Source: Bacteroidales bacterium
Lineage (GTDB): Bacteria; Bacteroidota; Bacteroidia; Bacteroidales; P3
Length of the DNA stretch: 38,566 nucleotides
NCBI GenBank assembly: GCA_016280915.1
Contig: JAEEHQ010000145.1
Coordinates: forward strand, 1-38,566
Direction: 5' to 3'
The notes beneath the pieces were generated by a model that made no database searches, was not told where the DNA came from, and saw only the letters and a program-made list of their open reading frames with translations. Shown in pieces: positions 17,893 through 26,631 of the stretch; within the stretch, counting starts at the first letter, position 1; each line of letters starts with the position of its first letter. A program made the translations under genes and the position numbers.

Positions 17893-19455
17893 TTACTTAC
17901 CCTTTATCAACGAGCCAAGCAGGCCACGGCCGAGTTTGAAAGCTGTATTTACTAGTTCGCGCTTGGCTTTCTGTTTGGCCATCTTGGAGATGCTGCCCAC
18001 CAAGCTGTTGTCTTTCTCGCGTTGGCGTTCGCGTTCCTCGGCTTTGCGTTTGCGTTCTTCGGCAGCCTGCAAACGTTCTTCCTCGCGTTGTTTCTTGGCT
18101 TCCTCCTTCTGCAGTCGTTCTTCCTCCTTTTGCTGTTGAGCTAAGGCTTTCTCTTCCTGCTGTTTGTTGAGTTTCTCGGTGAGTAACTCATAGGCCGAAA
18201 CGCGGTCGACCATAGTGTCGTATTTACCATACACCATCGAAGTGCGGATAATCTGTTGGCGGTCTTCGGCTGGGATGGCTCCGGCCTGTCCTTCGGGAGG
18301 AAGGATGCGGGCGCGTTCCACCATGGTGGGGATGCCTTTGGCGTCCAAGAACGACACAAGCGCTTCGCCCACACCCATCTGGGTGATAACCTCGGCGGTG
18401 TTGAAAGCGGGATTGGCGCGAAAAGTTTCAGCCGCAGTCCTCACAGCCTTCTGGTCGCGAGGAGTGTAGGCACGGAGGGCGTGCTGCACGCGGTTGCCCA
18501 ACTGGCCCAGAATGGTGTCGGGTATGTCGTCGGGGTTCTGGGTGCAGAAATAGATGCCCACCTCTTTAGAACGTATGAGACGAACCATTTGTTCAATTTT
18601 CTCCAAGAGCGATTTGTTTATGTTGTTGAACAGCATGTGGGCCTCATCGAAGAAGAAAACCAGCTTGGGCTTGTCAAGGTCGCCCACTTCGGGCAGTTGC
18701 TCATAAAGCTCGCTCAATAGGTAGAGTAGGAAAGAGGTGTAGACCTTGGGGGAGTTGACAATCTTGTCGGAAGCCATGATGTTGATAACCCCCTTGCCCT
18801 GACGGGTCTGCATGAAGTCATATATGTCAATAGCTGGCTCCCCAAAGAACTTGTCACCTCCTTGGTCTTCAAGACTCAGCAGGCTGCGCTGAATGGCGCC
18901 GATGGTGGCCACGCTGATGTTGCCGTAGGCGGTGATGTAGTTGGCGCGGTTGTTGCCCACCTCTTCCAGCATCTTGCGCAGGTCTTTCAGGTCTATGAGC
19001 AGCAGCTGTTGGTCGTCGGCAATACGGAAGACCATGTTCAGCACATCGCTTTGAGTGTCGTTGAGGTCTAAGATGCGAGAAAGCAGCATGGGACCCATCT
19101 CCGACACAGTGGTGCGCAGCGGATGCCCTTGCTCGCCAAAGACATCCCACAGGCAGACGGGATAGGCCTTATAGGCAAAACCGAAGTCGGCCAACTTATT
19201 GTCGGCAATACTTTTCTCGAAATGAACGTTGCCGCCTCCAGCCTTTCCTACACCGGAGAGGTCGCCTTTGATGTCGGTAGCAAACACCGGAATGCCCATG
19301 GCACTGAAGGTTTCGGCCAGGTTTTGCAGGGTGCAGGTCTTGCCAGTACCTGTTGCACCGGCAATGAGGCCGTGCCGATTGGCCATGGCAGGGATGATGC
19401 CCAAATGTTGTTCGCCGCTGACGGCGTTGAAAGGTGTACCAGTGTTGTCAATCAT
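17893..19455 (-). CDS. HerA-like ATPase/helicase, DUF853 family
   Basis: A 520-residue P-loop ATPase of the DUF853 (HerA helicase C-terminal-like, YjgR) family. Walker A is GATGTGKT (33-40). Walker B is in [10 protein letters not shown] around 263. Sensor-type motifs follow, with [27 protein letters not shown]. Residues about 425-490 form a highly charged coiled coil rich in Glu, Lys, Arg and Gln. HerA proteins are hexameric DNA-pumping motors, usually with NurA nuclease; no NurA or other partner is next to this gene. The specific role of the DUF853 branch is unknown. It ends at a good terminator; no promoter consensus was found upstream. Confidence 0.9.
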   Translation of the reverse strand: MIDNTGTPFNAVSGEQHLGIIPAMANRHGLIAGATGTGKTCTLQNLAETFSAMGIPVFATDIKGDLSGVGKAGGGNVHFEKSIADNKLADFGFAYKAYPVCLWDVFGEQGHPLRTTVSEMGPMLLSRILDLNDTQSDVLNMVFRIADDQQLLLIDLKDLRKMLEEVGNNRANYITAYGNISVATIGAIQRSLLSLEDQGGDKFFGEPAIDIYDFMQTRQGKGVINIMASDKIVNSPKVYTSFLLYLLSELYEQLPEVGDLDKPKLVFFFDEAHMLFNNINKSLLEKIEQMVRLIRSKEVGIYFCTQNPDDIPDTILGQLGNRVQHALRAYTPRDQKAVRTAAETFRANPAFNTAEVITQMGVGEALVSFLDAKGIPTMVERARILPPEGQAGAIPAEDRQQIIRTSMVYGKYDTMVDRVSAYELLTEKLNKQQEEKALAQQQKEEERLQKEEAKKQREEERLQAAEERKRKAEERERQREKDNSLVGSISKMAKQKAKRELVNTAFKLGRGLLGSLIKGK

Positions 19456-19748
19456 AAGAATGTGTGTTTATTGTATATTGCTATAACGTAACAACCCATT
19501 TTTTATTGTTTCCAACAGAACATTAATTTAGATTGGGCGTGATAGTGTTGGGAGGGCAGTGGTCGAATAGGCCGAAGGTGAGTCCTGTCTTGACTAGACG
19601 GTGTTGTGTGATGAGCTTACATTGATGGGTTGTCCATATAAGTAGTTGTCTGTTGCAAATGCAGATATAAAGGCTTAACAAAAAGTGATGCGCAAAATGT
19701 GAAATAATGGGAAGAAAAATAGTATACGGCAATAATAATATTGTATAT
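19456..19748. other. Divergent gene-free region
   Basis: About 290 bp between the minus-strand HerA-like gene and yggS. It has no credible gene and no perfect TAnnTTTGC element on either strand. The best near-match is TGCATTTGC on the minus strand, around 19660-19652. The part next to yggS is a tandem repeat listed separately. Confidence 0.45.
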
Positions 19749-19811
19749 TCTGCGTTATTAAATATACTATCTGCGTTATTAAATATACTATCTGCGTTAT
19801 TAAATATACTA
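19749..19811 (+). repeat. Three perfect 21-bp tandem repeats abutting yggS
   Basis: The unit TCTGCGTTATTAAATATACT plus A occurs three times without a mismatch at 19749-19769, 19770-19790 and 19791-19811. The last A is the first base of the yggS start codon, so the array forms the whole proximal leader. The unit length is about two helical turns. Copy-number change would alter leader length without affecting the coding frame. Confidence 0.95.
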
Positions 19812-20494
19812 TGATAAAGGAAAATCTTGCAAAGGTGCGTTCGACTCTTTCCGACGGGGTGCGGCTGGTGGCCGTATCGAAAACGAAGCCTGTGGAGATG
19901 CTACAGGAGGCTTATGACGCAGGACAGCGTCTATTTGGTGAAAATAAAGCATTGGAAATGCGTGATAAACACCAAGTTCTGCCCAGCGATATTGAGTGGC
20001 ACTTTATAGGTCATCTCCAAACCAATAAGGTCAAATATATAGCCCCCTACGTGAGCCTAATCCATAGCATTGACAGCCTTAACCTGCTGCAGGTTGTCAA
20101 CAAAGAGGCCGTTAAGCATAACCGAGTGATTGACTGCCTGCTGCAGTTCCATATAGCTACAGAGGAGACCAAGTTCGGCTTAGATATGGAGGAGGCCAAA
20201 GCATTGCTGGATTCGCCTGAATTTACTCAGCTAAAGAATGTCCGTATTGTGGGTTTAATGGGAATGGCCACCAATACCCCCAACCGCGACCTCATCCGTC
20301 AGGAGTTCCATACACTACATACATATTTCGACCAACTGGCTGATACTTATTTCAAAGGACACCCTGAATTCAAGGAATTGTCGATGGGTATGTCGCACGA
20401 CTATGACATCGCCATGGAGGAGGGTAGTACCCTGGTGCGTTTGGGTACTTCCATTTTTGGTGCTCGCGACTACGGCATCCCTGTCAATGATTAA
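19811..20494 (+). CDS. yggS: YggS-family PLP homeostasis protein
   Basis: A 227-residue cytoplasmic pyridoxal-phosphate-binding protein of the YggS/PROSC family, which maintains free PLP and affects amino-acid pools. It is a single-domain TIM barrel. The PLP lysine lies in VAVSKTKP (about residue 25), with HFIGHLQTNK around 72 and the phosphate-binding GMSHDYDIAMEEGSTLVRLG near the C-terminus. Length matches the family. The start ATG is fused to the end of a triple 21-bp repeat, and no Shine-Dalgarno is visible, as is usual in Bacteroidota. It heads a plus-strand run extending to 26534. Confidence 0.95.
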   Translation: MIKENLAKVRSTLSDGVRLVAVSKTKPVEMLQEAYDAGQRLFGENKALEMRDKHQVLPSDIEWHFIGHLQTNKVKYIAPYVSLIHSIDSLNLLQVVNKEAVKHNRVIDCLLQFHIATEETKFGLDMEEAKALLDSPEFTQLKNVRIVGLMGMATNTPNRDLIRQEFHTLHTYFDQLADTYFKGHPEFKELSMGMSHDYDIAMEEGSTLVRLGTSIFGARDYGIPVND

Positions 20495-20556
20495 TACTCA
20501 TTAGTTTTTACTTCTAATTATTCGGGCCTCTCCATAAACTCCAAAACAACCCATCC

Positions 20557-21441
20557 ATGCAAATATTCAAGAAAAAACGACAAATAATTTTTTCCTATGT
20601 GATTATCACATTGGGCATACTCATCTACACCTTTGCGTGGTCAGCGGTGATGCTTCCAGCCAAGATTGTGGGTGGCGGCGTGAGTGGTATCTGTTCCGTC
20701 CTCTACTATGCTGTGGGAATCAAAATCCCAATTGGTGTCATGAGTTTAATCATCAATGCCGTTCTGGTACTTGTTGGCTTCAAGTTCCTTGGTTCTAAGT
20801 TTGGGGCCAACACCATCTACGGCATCATCATGTCCTCTCTTGGCTTTATTCTCTGGCAACAGGTATTGCATGTTGAGAACCTATTTGATGTCAGTCAGTT
20901 TGGTGGCTTTATGTGTGCCATCATTGGCGGTGCCCTTTGTGGTGCGGGTATTGGTATCACCTTCTCTCGAGGTGCCAACTCTGGTGGAACCGATATTATT
21001 GCACTGATACTCAGTAAATATTACAATATTTCCCCAGGCAAGGTCATCATGTATCTCGACATCTTTATCATTGGCTCCTCTTTCTTTGTTTCGCACAAGT
21101 TAGAGAATGTTGTTTTTGGCTATATTGTGATGGTTACCATGACCTATGTGCTGGATATGATTCTCGATGGCAACAAACAGTCCTATCAGGTGCTGGTCTT
21201 TTCAGAGAAAAATAGCGAGATAGGCGAAGCCATCACCTCGCAGGTGGGTCGCGGAGCCACATTGCTTGATGCTAAAGGCTGTTACAGCCAGCAGGACCGC
21301 CCAGTGCTCATTGTGATGGTGCATAAGTCCGACAAGCCCCACGTGATGCAGATTATTCATCGCATCGATCAGAATGCGTTCATTTCTGTCACCAAGACGC
21401 AGGGTGTTTATGGTCGTAATTTTGAAAAACTGAAACTATAA
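20557..21441 (+). CDS. YitT-family membrane protein
   Basis: A 294-residue inner-membrane protein. Five to six hydrophobic segments (residues 10-200) carry the YitT pattern GGGVSGICSVLYY and GITFSRGANSGGTDIIALI. The last 80 residues form the soluble DUF2179 domain, with GRGATLLDAKGCYSQQDRPVLIVMV. The family is widespread and largely uncharacterised, and no substrate is known. The gene is 62 bases after yggS and 57 before rpe, on the same strand. Confidence 0.92.
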   Translation: MQIFKKKRQIIFSYVIITLGILIYTFAWSAVMLPAKIVGGGVSGICSVLYYAVGIKIPIGVMSLIINAVLVLVGFKFLGSKFGANTIYGIIMSSLGFILWQQVLHVENLFDVSQFGGFMCAIIGGALCGAGIGITFSRGANSGGTDIIALILSKYYNISPGKVIMYLDIFIIGSSFFVSHKLENVVFGYIVMVTMTYVLDMILDGNKQSYQVLVFSEKNSEIGEAITSQVGRGATLLDAKGCYSQQDRPVLIVMVHKSDKPHVMQIIHRIDQNAFISVTKTQGVYGRNFEKLKL

Positions 21442-21498
21442 ACGGCGAGTTGCCGGTGACAGTCAAGGCTGACGCAAAGAAAATAAACTATATTACTT

Positions 21499-22146
21499 AT
21501 GATGAAACTAATATCACCCTCACTGCTTAGTGCCGATTTCGGCAATCTGCAACGCGACATAGAGATGCTCAACAAGAGCGACTGCGACTGGCTGCATGTG
21601 GATGTGATGGACGGTGTGTTTGTGCCGAACATCAGTTTTGGACAGCCTGTGGTTAAGCATATAAAAAAGCATGCACAGAAGCCACTCGACGTGCATTTAA
21701 TGATTGTGGACCCTGGCCGCTATGTGAATGACTTCAAAGAGGCGGGTGCCGATATCCTCACGGTGCATTATGAGGCGTGTACCCATCTGGACCGTACGCT
21801 CCATGCGATAAAGGACAGCGGCATGCGTTGTGGCGTGGTGCTGAATCCTGCCACTGCTGTAGCCTTGCTTGAGGATTCCATCCAGCTCTGCGATGTGGTG
21901 CTGCTTATGTCTGTCAACCCCGGCTTTGGCGGTCAGAAATTCATTGAAAATACTTACAATAAAGTCCGTCAGTTGCGTGACCTCTGCAACCGCAAGAATC
22001 CTAACTGCCTGATTGAGGTGGATGGCGGCGTGAATACCGACAACGCCCCCAAGCTCTTTGCTGCAGGAGCCGATGTGTTGGTGGCTGGTAGCTCGGTCTT
22101 CAAGTCCACCAATCCTATTGAAACGATAAAAGAACTCAAGAAGTGA
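21499..22146 (+). CDS. rpe: Ribulose-phosphate 3-epimerase
   Basis: A 215-residue TIM-barrel enzyme that interconverts ribulose-5-phosphate and xylulose-5-phosphate in the pentose phosphate pathway. Family motifs: SPSLLSADFGNL at the N-terminus, HVDVMDG with metal ligands, DVHLMI, VNPGFGGQKFI, and the phosphate-binding EVDGGVN followed by AGSSVF. Either of two adjacent ATG codons (21499, 21502) could start it. Its TGA stop overlaps the GTG start of the methyltransferase gene, indicating translational coupling. Confidence 0.97.
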   Translation: MMKLISPSLLSADFGNLQRDIEMLNKSDCDWLHVDVMDGVFVPNISFGQPVVKHIKKHAQKPLDVHLMIVDPGRYVNDFKEAGADILTVHYEACTHLDRTLHAIKDSGMRCGVVLNPATAVALLEDSIQLCDVVLLMSVNPGFGGQKFIENTYNKVRQLRDLCNRKNPNCLIEVDGGVNTDNAPKLFAAGADVLVAGSSVFKSTNPIETIKELKK

Positions 22147-23327
22147 ATCGACCCGCATTGATATTGGCTCCAGGCAAGGATAAGGCTGTGCTACGTCACC
22201 ATCCGTGGATTTTCTCGGGTGCCGTGCGCAAACGGGTGGGCGACCCACAGGAGGGCGACATTGTGGATGTCCTCGGGAGCGACGGCCAATGGCTGGCAGT
22301 CGGTCATTTCCAAGATGATAGCATCATCTGTAAAGTGCTCAGTTTCGACACACCCGACATCGACCCCGAGCAGCATCCTGATTTTTGGCGCGAGCGGGTG
22401 CATCAGGCTGTGCAATACCGCCGTCGTCTGGGCTTTTTTGACCTCAGCGACACCAATGTCTTCCGCCTGGTGCATGCCGAAGGTGATTTCTTGCCTGGCT
22501 TGGTAGCTGATTACTATAATGGTGTGCTGGTACTACAAGCCCATAGTGAGGGTATGCACCGCACATTCCCACTCCTTACCCAGCTGTTTGCAGAAGAGCT
22601 GCCTCTCAAGTCTGTCTTTGACAAGAGTTCCACCACCATCCCTGGGGGTGGGGTAGAGGATGGCTATATCTGGGGCGAGGAGCCTGAAGAATGGGAAATC
22701 TGCGAGGACGGCAACCGCCTGCTTATTAATTTCTTTGAGGGACAGAAGACGGGCTTTTTCGTCGACCAGCGCGAAAATCGGCATTTAGTTGCCTCCCTTT
22801 CGCGTGGACACCGTGTGCTCAACTGTTTCGGCTACACGGGTGGTTTCTCTTTGGGAGCGCTCAAGGGAGGTGCCGAGTATGTTGAAACGGTGGACATCAG
22901 CAAGAAAGCCATCGACCTCTGCAACCGCAATGTCTTGCTTAATTTTGGCCCCGATGCTCCACATAAAGGGGTTGTGGCCGATGTGCTGCATTACCTCGAC
23001 ACAGTCAGCGACCAGTTCGACTTGATTATTCTTGACCCACCAGCATTTGCCAAAAACCACCGCAGCTTGCAAAACGGTCTCAAGGGCTACCGCAACATCA
23101 ATCAGAAGGCAATGGAGAAAATCCGTCCCGGCGGACTTCTCCTCACTTTCAGCTGTTCACAAGCCGTCAGCCGCGACGATTTCCAAACCATGTGCTTCAC
23201 TGCTGCTGCCAATGCCCACCGTCGGGTACGCATTGTGCGTCAGCTGCCCCATGCCATGGATCATCCCGTTAGTATTTATCATCCCGAGGGCGAGTACCTG
23301 AAAGGCCTGCTTTTGTACATCGAATAG
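22143..23327 (+). CDS. rlmI: Class I rRNA large-subunit methyltransferase, RlmI-like
   Basis: A 394-residue SAM-dependent methyltransferase of the RlmI family, which in E. coli makes m5C1962 in 23S rRNA. An N-terminal PUA domain (residues 1-75) is followed by a linker with KTGFFVDQRENR. The Rossmann methyltransferase domain has LNCFGYTGGFSLGALKGGA as the SAM-binding motif, ILDPPAFAK as motif IV, and TFSCSQ with the putative catalytic cysteine. The start is GTG, sharing bases with the rpe stop codon (GTGA overlap), and this matches the family N-terminus. Assignment to RlmI rather than a close paralogue is by similarity of motifs only. Confidence 0.9.
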   Translation: MNRPALILAPGKDKAVLRHHPWIFSGAVRKRVGDPQEGDIVDVLGSDGQWLAVGHFQDDSIICKVLSFDTPDIDPEQHPDFWRERVHQAVQYRRRLGFFDLSDTNVFRLVHAEGDFLPGLVADYYNGVLVLQAHSEGMHRTFPLLTQLFAEELPLKSVFDKSSTTIPGGGVEDGYIWGEEPEEWEICEDGNRLLINFFEGQKTGFFVDQRENRHLVASLSRGHRVLNCFGYTGGFSLGALKGGAEYVETVDISKKAIDLCNRNVLLNFGPDAPHKGVVADVLHYLDTVSDQFDLIILDPPAFAKNHRSLQNGLKGYRNINQKAMEKIRPGGLLLTFSCSQAVSRDDFQTMCFTAAANAHRRVRIVRQLPHAMDHPVSIYHPEGEYLKGLLLYIE

Positions 23328-23408
23328 CAAGATTTCACAAAAAAAGATACATAATAAATAAGCCGCAGAATAATAACTGGCAATAAAAAACAAAAAACAC
23401 ACTTGTCT

Positions 23409-24023
23409 ATGTGCGATACAGATAAAGGTTATCTCAAAATTGACCAATATGATGAGAATTGTGTGGCCGAGCTGGCCAAACATTATAGAGAAATCCTCCG
23501 CCTGTTGGGTGAAGACCCCGACCGCGAAGGGCTGCTGAAGTCGCCGGAACGCATTGCCAAGGCCATGCTTTTCTTCACCAATGGCTATGACCTTGACCCC
23601 GAGGAGATTCTGCGTTCAGCCCTCTTCCATGAGGACTACAAGCAGATGGTAGTGGTCAAAAACATTGAGCTTTACTCGCTCTGCGAGCATCACATGGTTC
23701 CCTTTGTGGGCAAAGCCCATGTGGCTTATATACCCAATGGCACCATAGTGGGACTCAGCAAGATTCCCCGCATCGTAGATGCATATGCTCGCCGCCTTCA
23801 GGTGCAGGAACGCCTCACCCGTCAAATCAAAGACTGCATCCAAAACACCCTTAACCCGTTGGGTGTGGCCGTGGTTATCGAGGCCCAGCACATGTGCATG
23901 TCTATGCGCGGAGTGCAGAAGCAGAACAGCGTCACCACTACCAGCGACTTTACGGGTGCTTTTATCAAAGACCCCAAAACGCGCGAGGAATTCATGAACA
24001 TCATTGGACAAAATCTGCACTAA
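23409..24023 (+). CDS. folE: GTP cyclohydrolase I
   Basis: A roughly 204-residue enzyme that converts GTP to 7,8-dihydroneopterin triphosphate, the first step of folate (and possibly queuosine) synthesis. Zinc ligands are visible as C92 and H95 in LCEHHMVPF and C163 in HMCMSMRGV. The [13 protein letters not shown] segment typical of FolE is near the N-terminus. The frame stays open two codons upstream to a TTG at 23403, but the ATG at 23409 is the natural start. An 81-bp AT-rich gap separates it from rlmI. Confidence 0.96.
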   Translation: MCDTDKGYLKIDQYDENCVAELAKHYREILRLLGEDPDREGLLKSPERIAKAMLFFTNGYDLDPEEILRSALFHEDYKQMVVVKNIELYSLCEHHMVPFVGKAHVAYIPNGTIVGLSKIPRIVDAYARRLQVQERLTRQIKDCIQNTLNPLGVAVVIEAQHMCMSMRGVQKQNSVTTTSDFTGAFIKDPKTREEFMNIIGQNLH

Positions 24024-24059
24024 TTGTAAATATTCTCTCTAAACATAATTGAAAACATC

Positions 24060-24707
24060 ATGAAAAAGATATTTGCACTAACCGTAGCGTTTCTTTTGTT
24101 TTTGTCAGCAGCTAACGCCCAGCTGACCCATACCGCCAATGGCACCATCGATGTGAACGCCACCAACATCATCAAGAAAGCTTCTGCTAAGATGTCGGGC
24201 ACCGTTTCTTTCACGGTCACCGTGGTCAACTACGACGCAAATAAGAAAGAGACTTTTCGCCAGAAGGCCGATGTGCTCTACAATGCTCCCCGCTACCGTG
24301 TGAAGGCCGGCACCCTTGAGATTTATTGCGACGGAAAGTCTGTCTGGCAGGTAAACAAGTCGGCCAAAGAGGTGGTGGTGAGCCCCATAGCCGATAGCGA
24401 CGACGACCTCACCAATCCCGCACGCCTTTTGGCCAACTACAGCAAGAATTACCGTGCCAAGTTTATCCGCGAGGAAAAAGATGGTACCGCCATCATCGAC
24501 CTCCAGCCCAACAAAGGCCGCAGCTACCACAAGGTGCGCATCTATATTGACAAGAACGGTCAGCTGAAAAAACTCGAGCAGCATAACTATGACTCCTCCC
24601 GCAGCGAATATACCGTTTCCAACTTCAAGAATGCCACTGCTTCCGACGGTGACTTTACATTCGATTCCGCCGTCAACTCTAGCTATGAACTGATCGACAT
24701 GCGCTAA
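24060..24707 (+). CDS. LolA-like outer-membrane lipoprotein carrier
   Basis: A 215-residue secreted protein with a clear signal peptide (1 to about 20, cut after ANA). The mature part has the LolA-like layout, a single incomplete beta barrel: ASAKMSGTVSFTVTV, then KADVLYNAPRYRVKAGTLEIYCDGKSVWQVN and a later KLEQHNYD strand. LolA family proteins carry lipoproteins through the periplasm. Bacteroidota have several divergent versions, so the exact role is uncertain. It is 36 bases after folE and 47 before tsaB, probably in the same operon. Confidence 0.82.
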   Translation: MKKIFALTVAFLLFLSAANAQLTHTANGTIDVNATNIIKKASAKMSGTVSFTVTVVNYDANKKETFRQKADVLYNAPRYRVKAGTLEIYCDGKSVWQVNKSAKEVVVSPIADSDDDLTNPARLLANYSKNYRAKFIREEKDGTAIIDLQPNKGRSYHKVRIYIDKNGQLKKLEQHNYDSSRSEYTVSNFKNATASDGDFTFDSAVNSSYELIDMR

Positions 24708-24754
24708 CCGATAAACAAGCTATTGCAGAGGAGCGCACACCAACTTCAATTACC

Positions 24755-25441
24755 ATGTTACTACTCATAGAAACCGCCACTCCAGTTTGTTCCGTTGCCC
24801 TTGCTCGCGACGGTGAGATTATTGCCGAGTTGCATTCCGATGAACAGAATGCCCATTCCTCCAAGCTCTCTCCTTTCATCAGCCAAATCCTCAAACAGTG
24901 TGGGCTCAGGCCTGCACAGCTCGATGCGGTATGTGTCTCCAGCGGTCCGGGCAGCTACACAGGTCTCCGTATCGGTATCAGCACCGCCAAAGGTCTTTGC
25001 TATGCGTTAGACAAGCCTCTCATTGCCGTTCCTACCCTTCAGGGCATGGTGGCCCAGTACTTAACTGCCCACCCCAACTATCAAGGTTTTGTCTGTCCCA
25101 TGATAGATGCCAGGCGTATGGAATGCTATACCGCCATCTATAACCGGCAAGGTGAGGTGAGACCAGTCGATGCTGACATCATCGTCCCTGCCATCTACGA
25201 CAACTACCTCAATCAGAATGAGGTTGTCTTTTTTGGCGATGGTGCCCAGAAGACCCGCGACATCTTGGGTGTTCACCCCAATGCCCGTTTTGCCCCCGAC
25301 TTCCTGATATCTGCTAGCGGCATGCTTCCCATTGCGCAGCAAAAACTACGCAATCATCAAACCGAAGATGTTGCCTATTTCGAACCTTACTACCTCAAGG
25401 ACTTTGTTGCCAAGAAATCCGTCGTTAGGGGCCTTCGCTAA
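24755..25441 (+). CDS. tsaB: tRNA threonylcarbamoyladenosine synthesis protein TsaB
   Basis: A 228-residue ASKHA-fold protein, partner of TsaD and TsaE in making t6A37 on tRNAs that read ANN codons. The N-terminal ETATPVCSVAL and the AHSSKLSPFI segment precede the hallmark SSGPGSYTGLRIGISTAKG, the TsaD-contacting region. The C-terminal half has PMIDARRMECYTAIY. Length is normal. It is 13 bases ahead of the permease gene. Confidence 0.95.
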   Translation: MLLLIETATPVCSVALARDGEIIAELHSDEQNAHSSKLSPFISQILKQCGLRPAQLDAVCVSSGPGSYTGLRIGISTAKGLCYALDKPLIAVPTLQGMVAQYLTAHPNYQGFVCPMIDARRMECYTAIYNRQGEVRPVDADIIVPAIYDNYLNQNEVVFFGDGAQKTRDILGVHPNARFAPDFLISASGMLPIAQQKLRNHQTEDVAYFEPYYLKDFVAKKSVVRGLR

Positions 25442-25454
25442 GTAATTAACTCAT

Positions 25455-26534
25455 ATGCTACGCTACACTGTCAAACGTCTTCTCTACGGCCTCTTAGTAC
25501 TCTTAGGGGTGGTGACGTTGGTGTTTTTCCTTTTCAATATCCTTCCGGGCGACCCTGCCCGCATGATGTTGGGTCAGCGTGCCGATGCCGAGAGTATTGC
25601 CATCATCAACAAAGACCTCGGCCGCGACAAACCGGTGGGCATGCAATATCTCAACTACCTCAACGACCTTGTGCCCATTTCTTTACACAACAACGCCGAC
25701 CCAGACAATTATTTCTATCTCTCGGACGAGAAATATGCTCCCTACACCACTCTCCTCACAGCAGGACACACCTCGGTAATCCTAAAGGCTCCCTATCTGC
25801 GGCGTAGCTACCAATCGAAACGGAAAGTTTCGGAAATCATCTCTGCAGCTTTTCCACAAACAGCCTTGTTGGCCGTGGTGGCCCTTTCTTTTGCTTTGGT
25901 CGTTGGCATCCTCTTGGGTGTCCTGTCTGCCCTTTACAAGGATAGCTGGATCGACCGTCTCACGCTGGTGCTCTCAACGCTGGGAATGTCGCTGCCCTCG
26001 TTTTTTGCGGCCATCCTCATCGCTTGGTTTTTTGCCTATGTATTGGCGGACTATACCCACCTCAATATGTTCGGTAACCTATACACCGTAGACGATTACG
26101 GTACAGGGGAGTACCTCGACATTAAAAACTTGATTCTGCCTGCTTTTACTTTAGGTATACGTCCATTGGCCACGCTAACCCAGCTTACCAAAAACAGTAT
26201 GCTCGAGGCTCTAACGCAAGACTATATCCGCACGGCTCGGGCTAAAGGCTTGCCTTTCCGTCGTGTGGTTTTCCATCATGCCCTCCGCAATGCCATGAAT
26301 CCTGTTGTCACATCAGCCTCGGGTTGGTTGGCAGGACTGTTGGCGGGTGCTGTCTTTGTAGAGTATGTCTTCGACTGGAAGGGTATGGGTATTGTCATTG
26401 TAGACGGCCTTGACAAATATGACTTTCCTGTTGTCATGGGTTCTATCCTCTTTATCTGTGTGTTGCTGATAGTCATCAACATCATCACCGATATCCTTTA
26501 CGGTCTCCTCGACCCCCGCGTCCGTATTCAGTAA
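25455..26534 (+). CDS. OppB/DppB-type ABC transporter permease
   Basis: A 359-residue inner-membrane permease of peptide/nickel-type ABC importers. The N-terminal helix LLYGLLVLLGVVTLVFFLFN and ILPGDPA are typical of OppB. An enlarged periplasmic loop (about residues 50-135) and five further hydrophobic segments follow. The EAA loop that contacts the ATPase reads DYIRTARAKGLPFRRVVFHHALRN. No second permease, ATPase or solute-binding gene is adjacent, so its partners must be elsewhere. The substrate cannot be inferred. It is the last gene of the plus-strand run and converges on lnb. Confidence 0.9.
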   Translation: MLRYTVKRLLYGLLVLLGVVTLVFFLFNILPGDPARMMLGQRADAESIAIINKDLGRDKPVGMQYLNYLNDLVPISLHNNADPDNYFYLSDEKYAPYTTLLTAGHTSVILKAPYLRRSYQSKRKVSEIISAAFPQTALLAVVALSFALVVGILLGVLSALYKDSWIDRLTLVLSTLGMSLPSFFAAILIAWFFAYVLADYTHLNMFGNLYTVDDYGTGEYLDIKNLILPAFTLGIRPLATLTQLTKNSMLEALTQDYIRTARAKGLPFRRVVFHHALRNAMNPVVTSASGWLAGLLAGAVFVEYVFDWKGMGIVIVDGLDKYDFPVVMGSILFICVLLIVINIITDILYGLLDPRVRIQ

Positions 26535-26571
26535 GTCCAACCCATCGCAGAAGTATCATTTATCATTTCTG

Positions 26572-26618
26572 CAATACGGCCCGTGCTATCACCCCCCCAT
26601 ACCATCTCACCCGTATTG
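26572..26618. repeat. 8-bp inverted repeat between convergent genes
   Basis: CAATACGG (26572-26579) is perfectly complementary to CCGTATTG (26611-26618) across a 31-base, C-rich loop. It lies between the convergent permease and lnb genes. No T-run follows on either strand, so a terminator role is doubtful. Confidence 0.3.
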
Positions 26619-26631
26619 GTAACCGCAGTGC

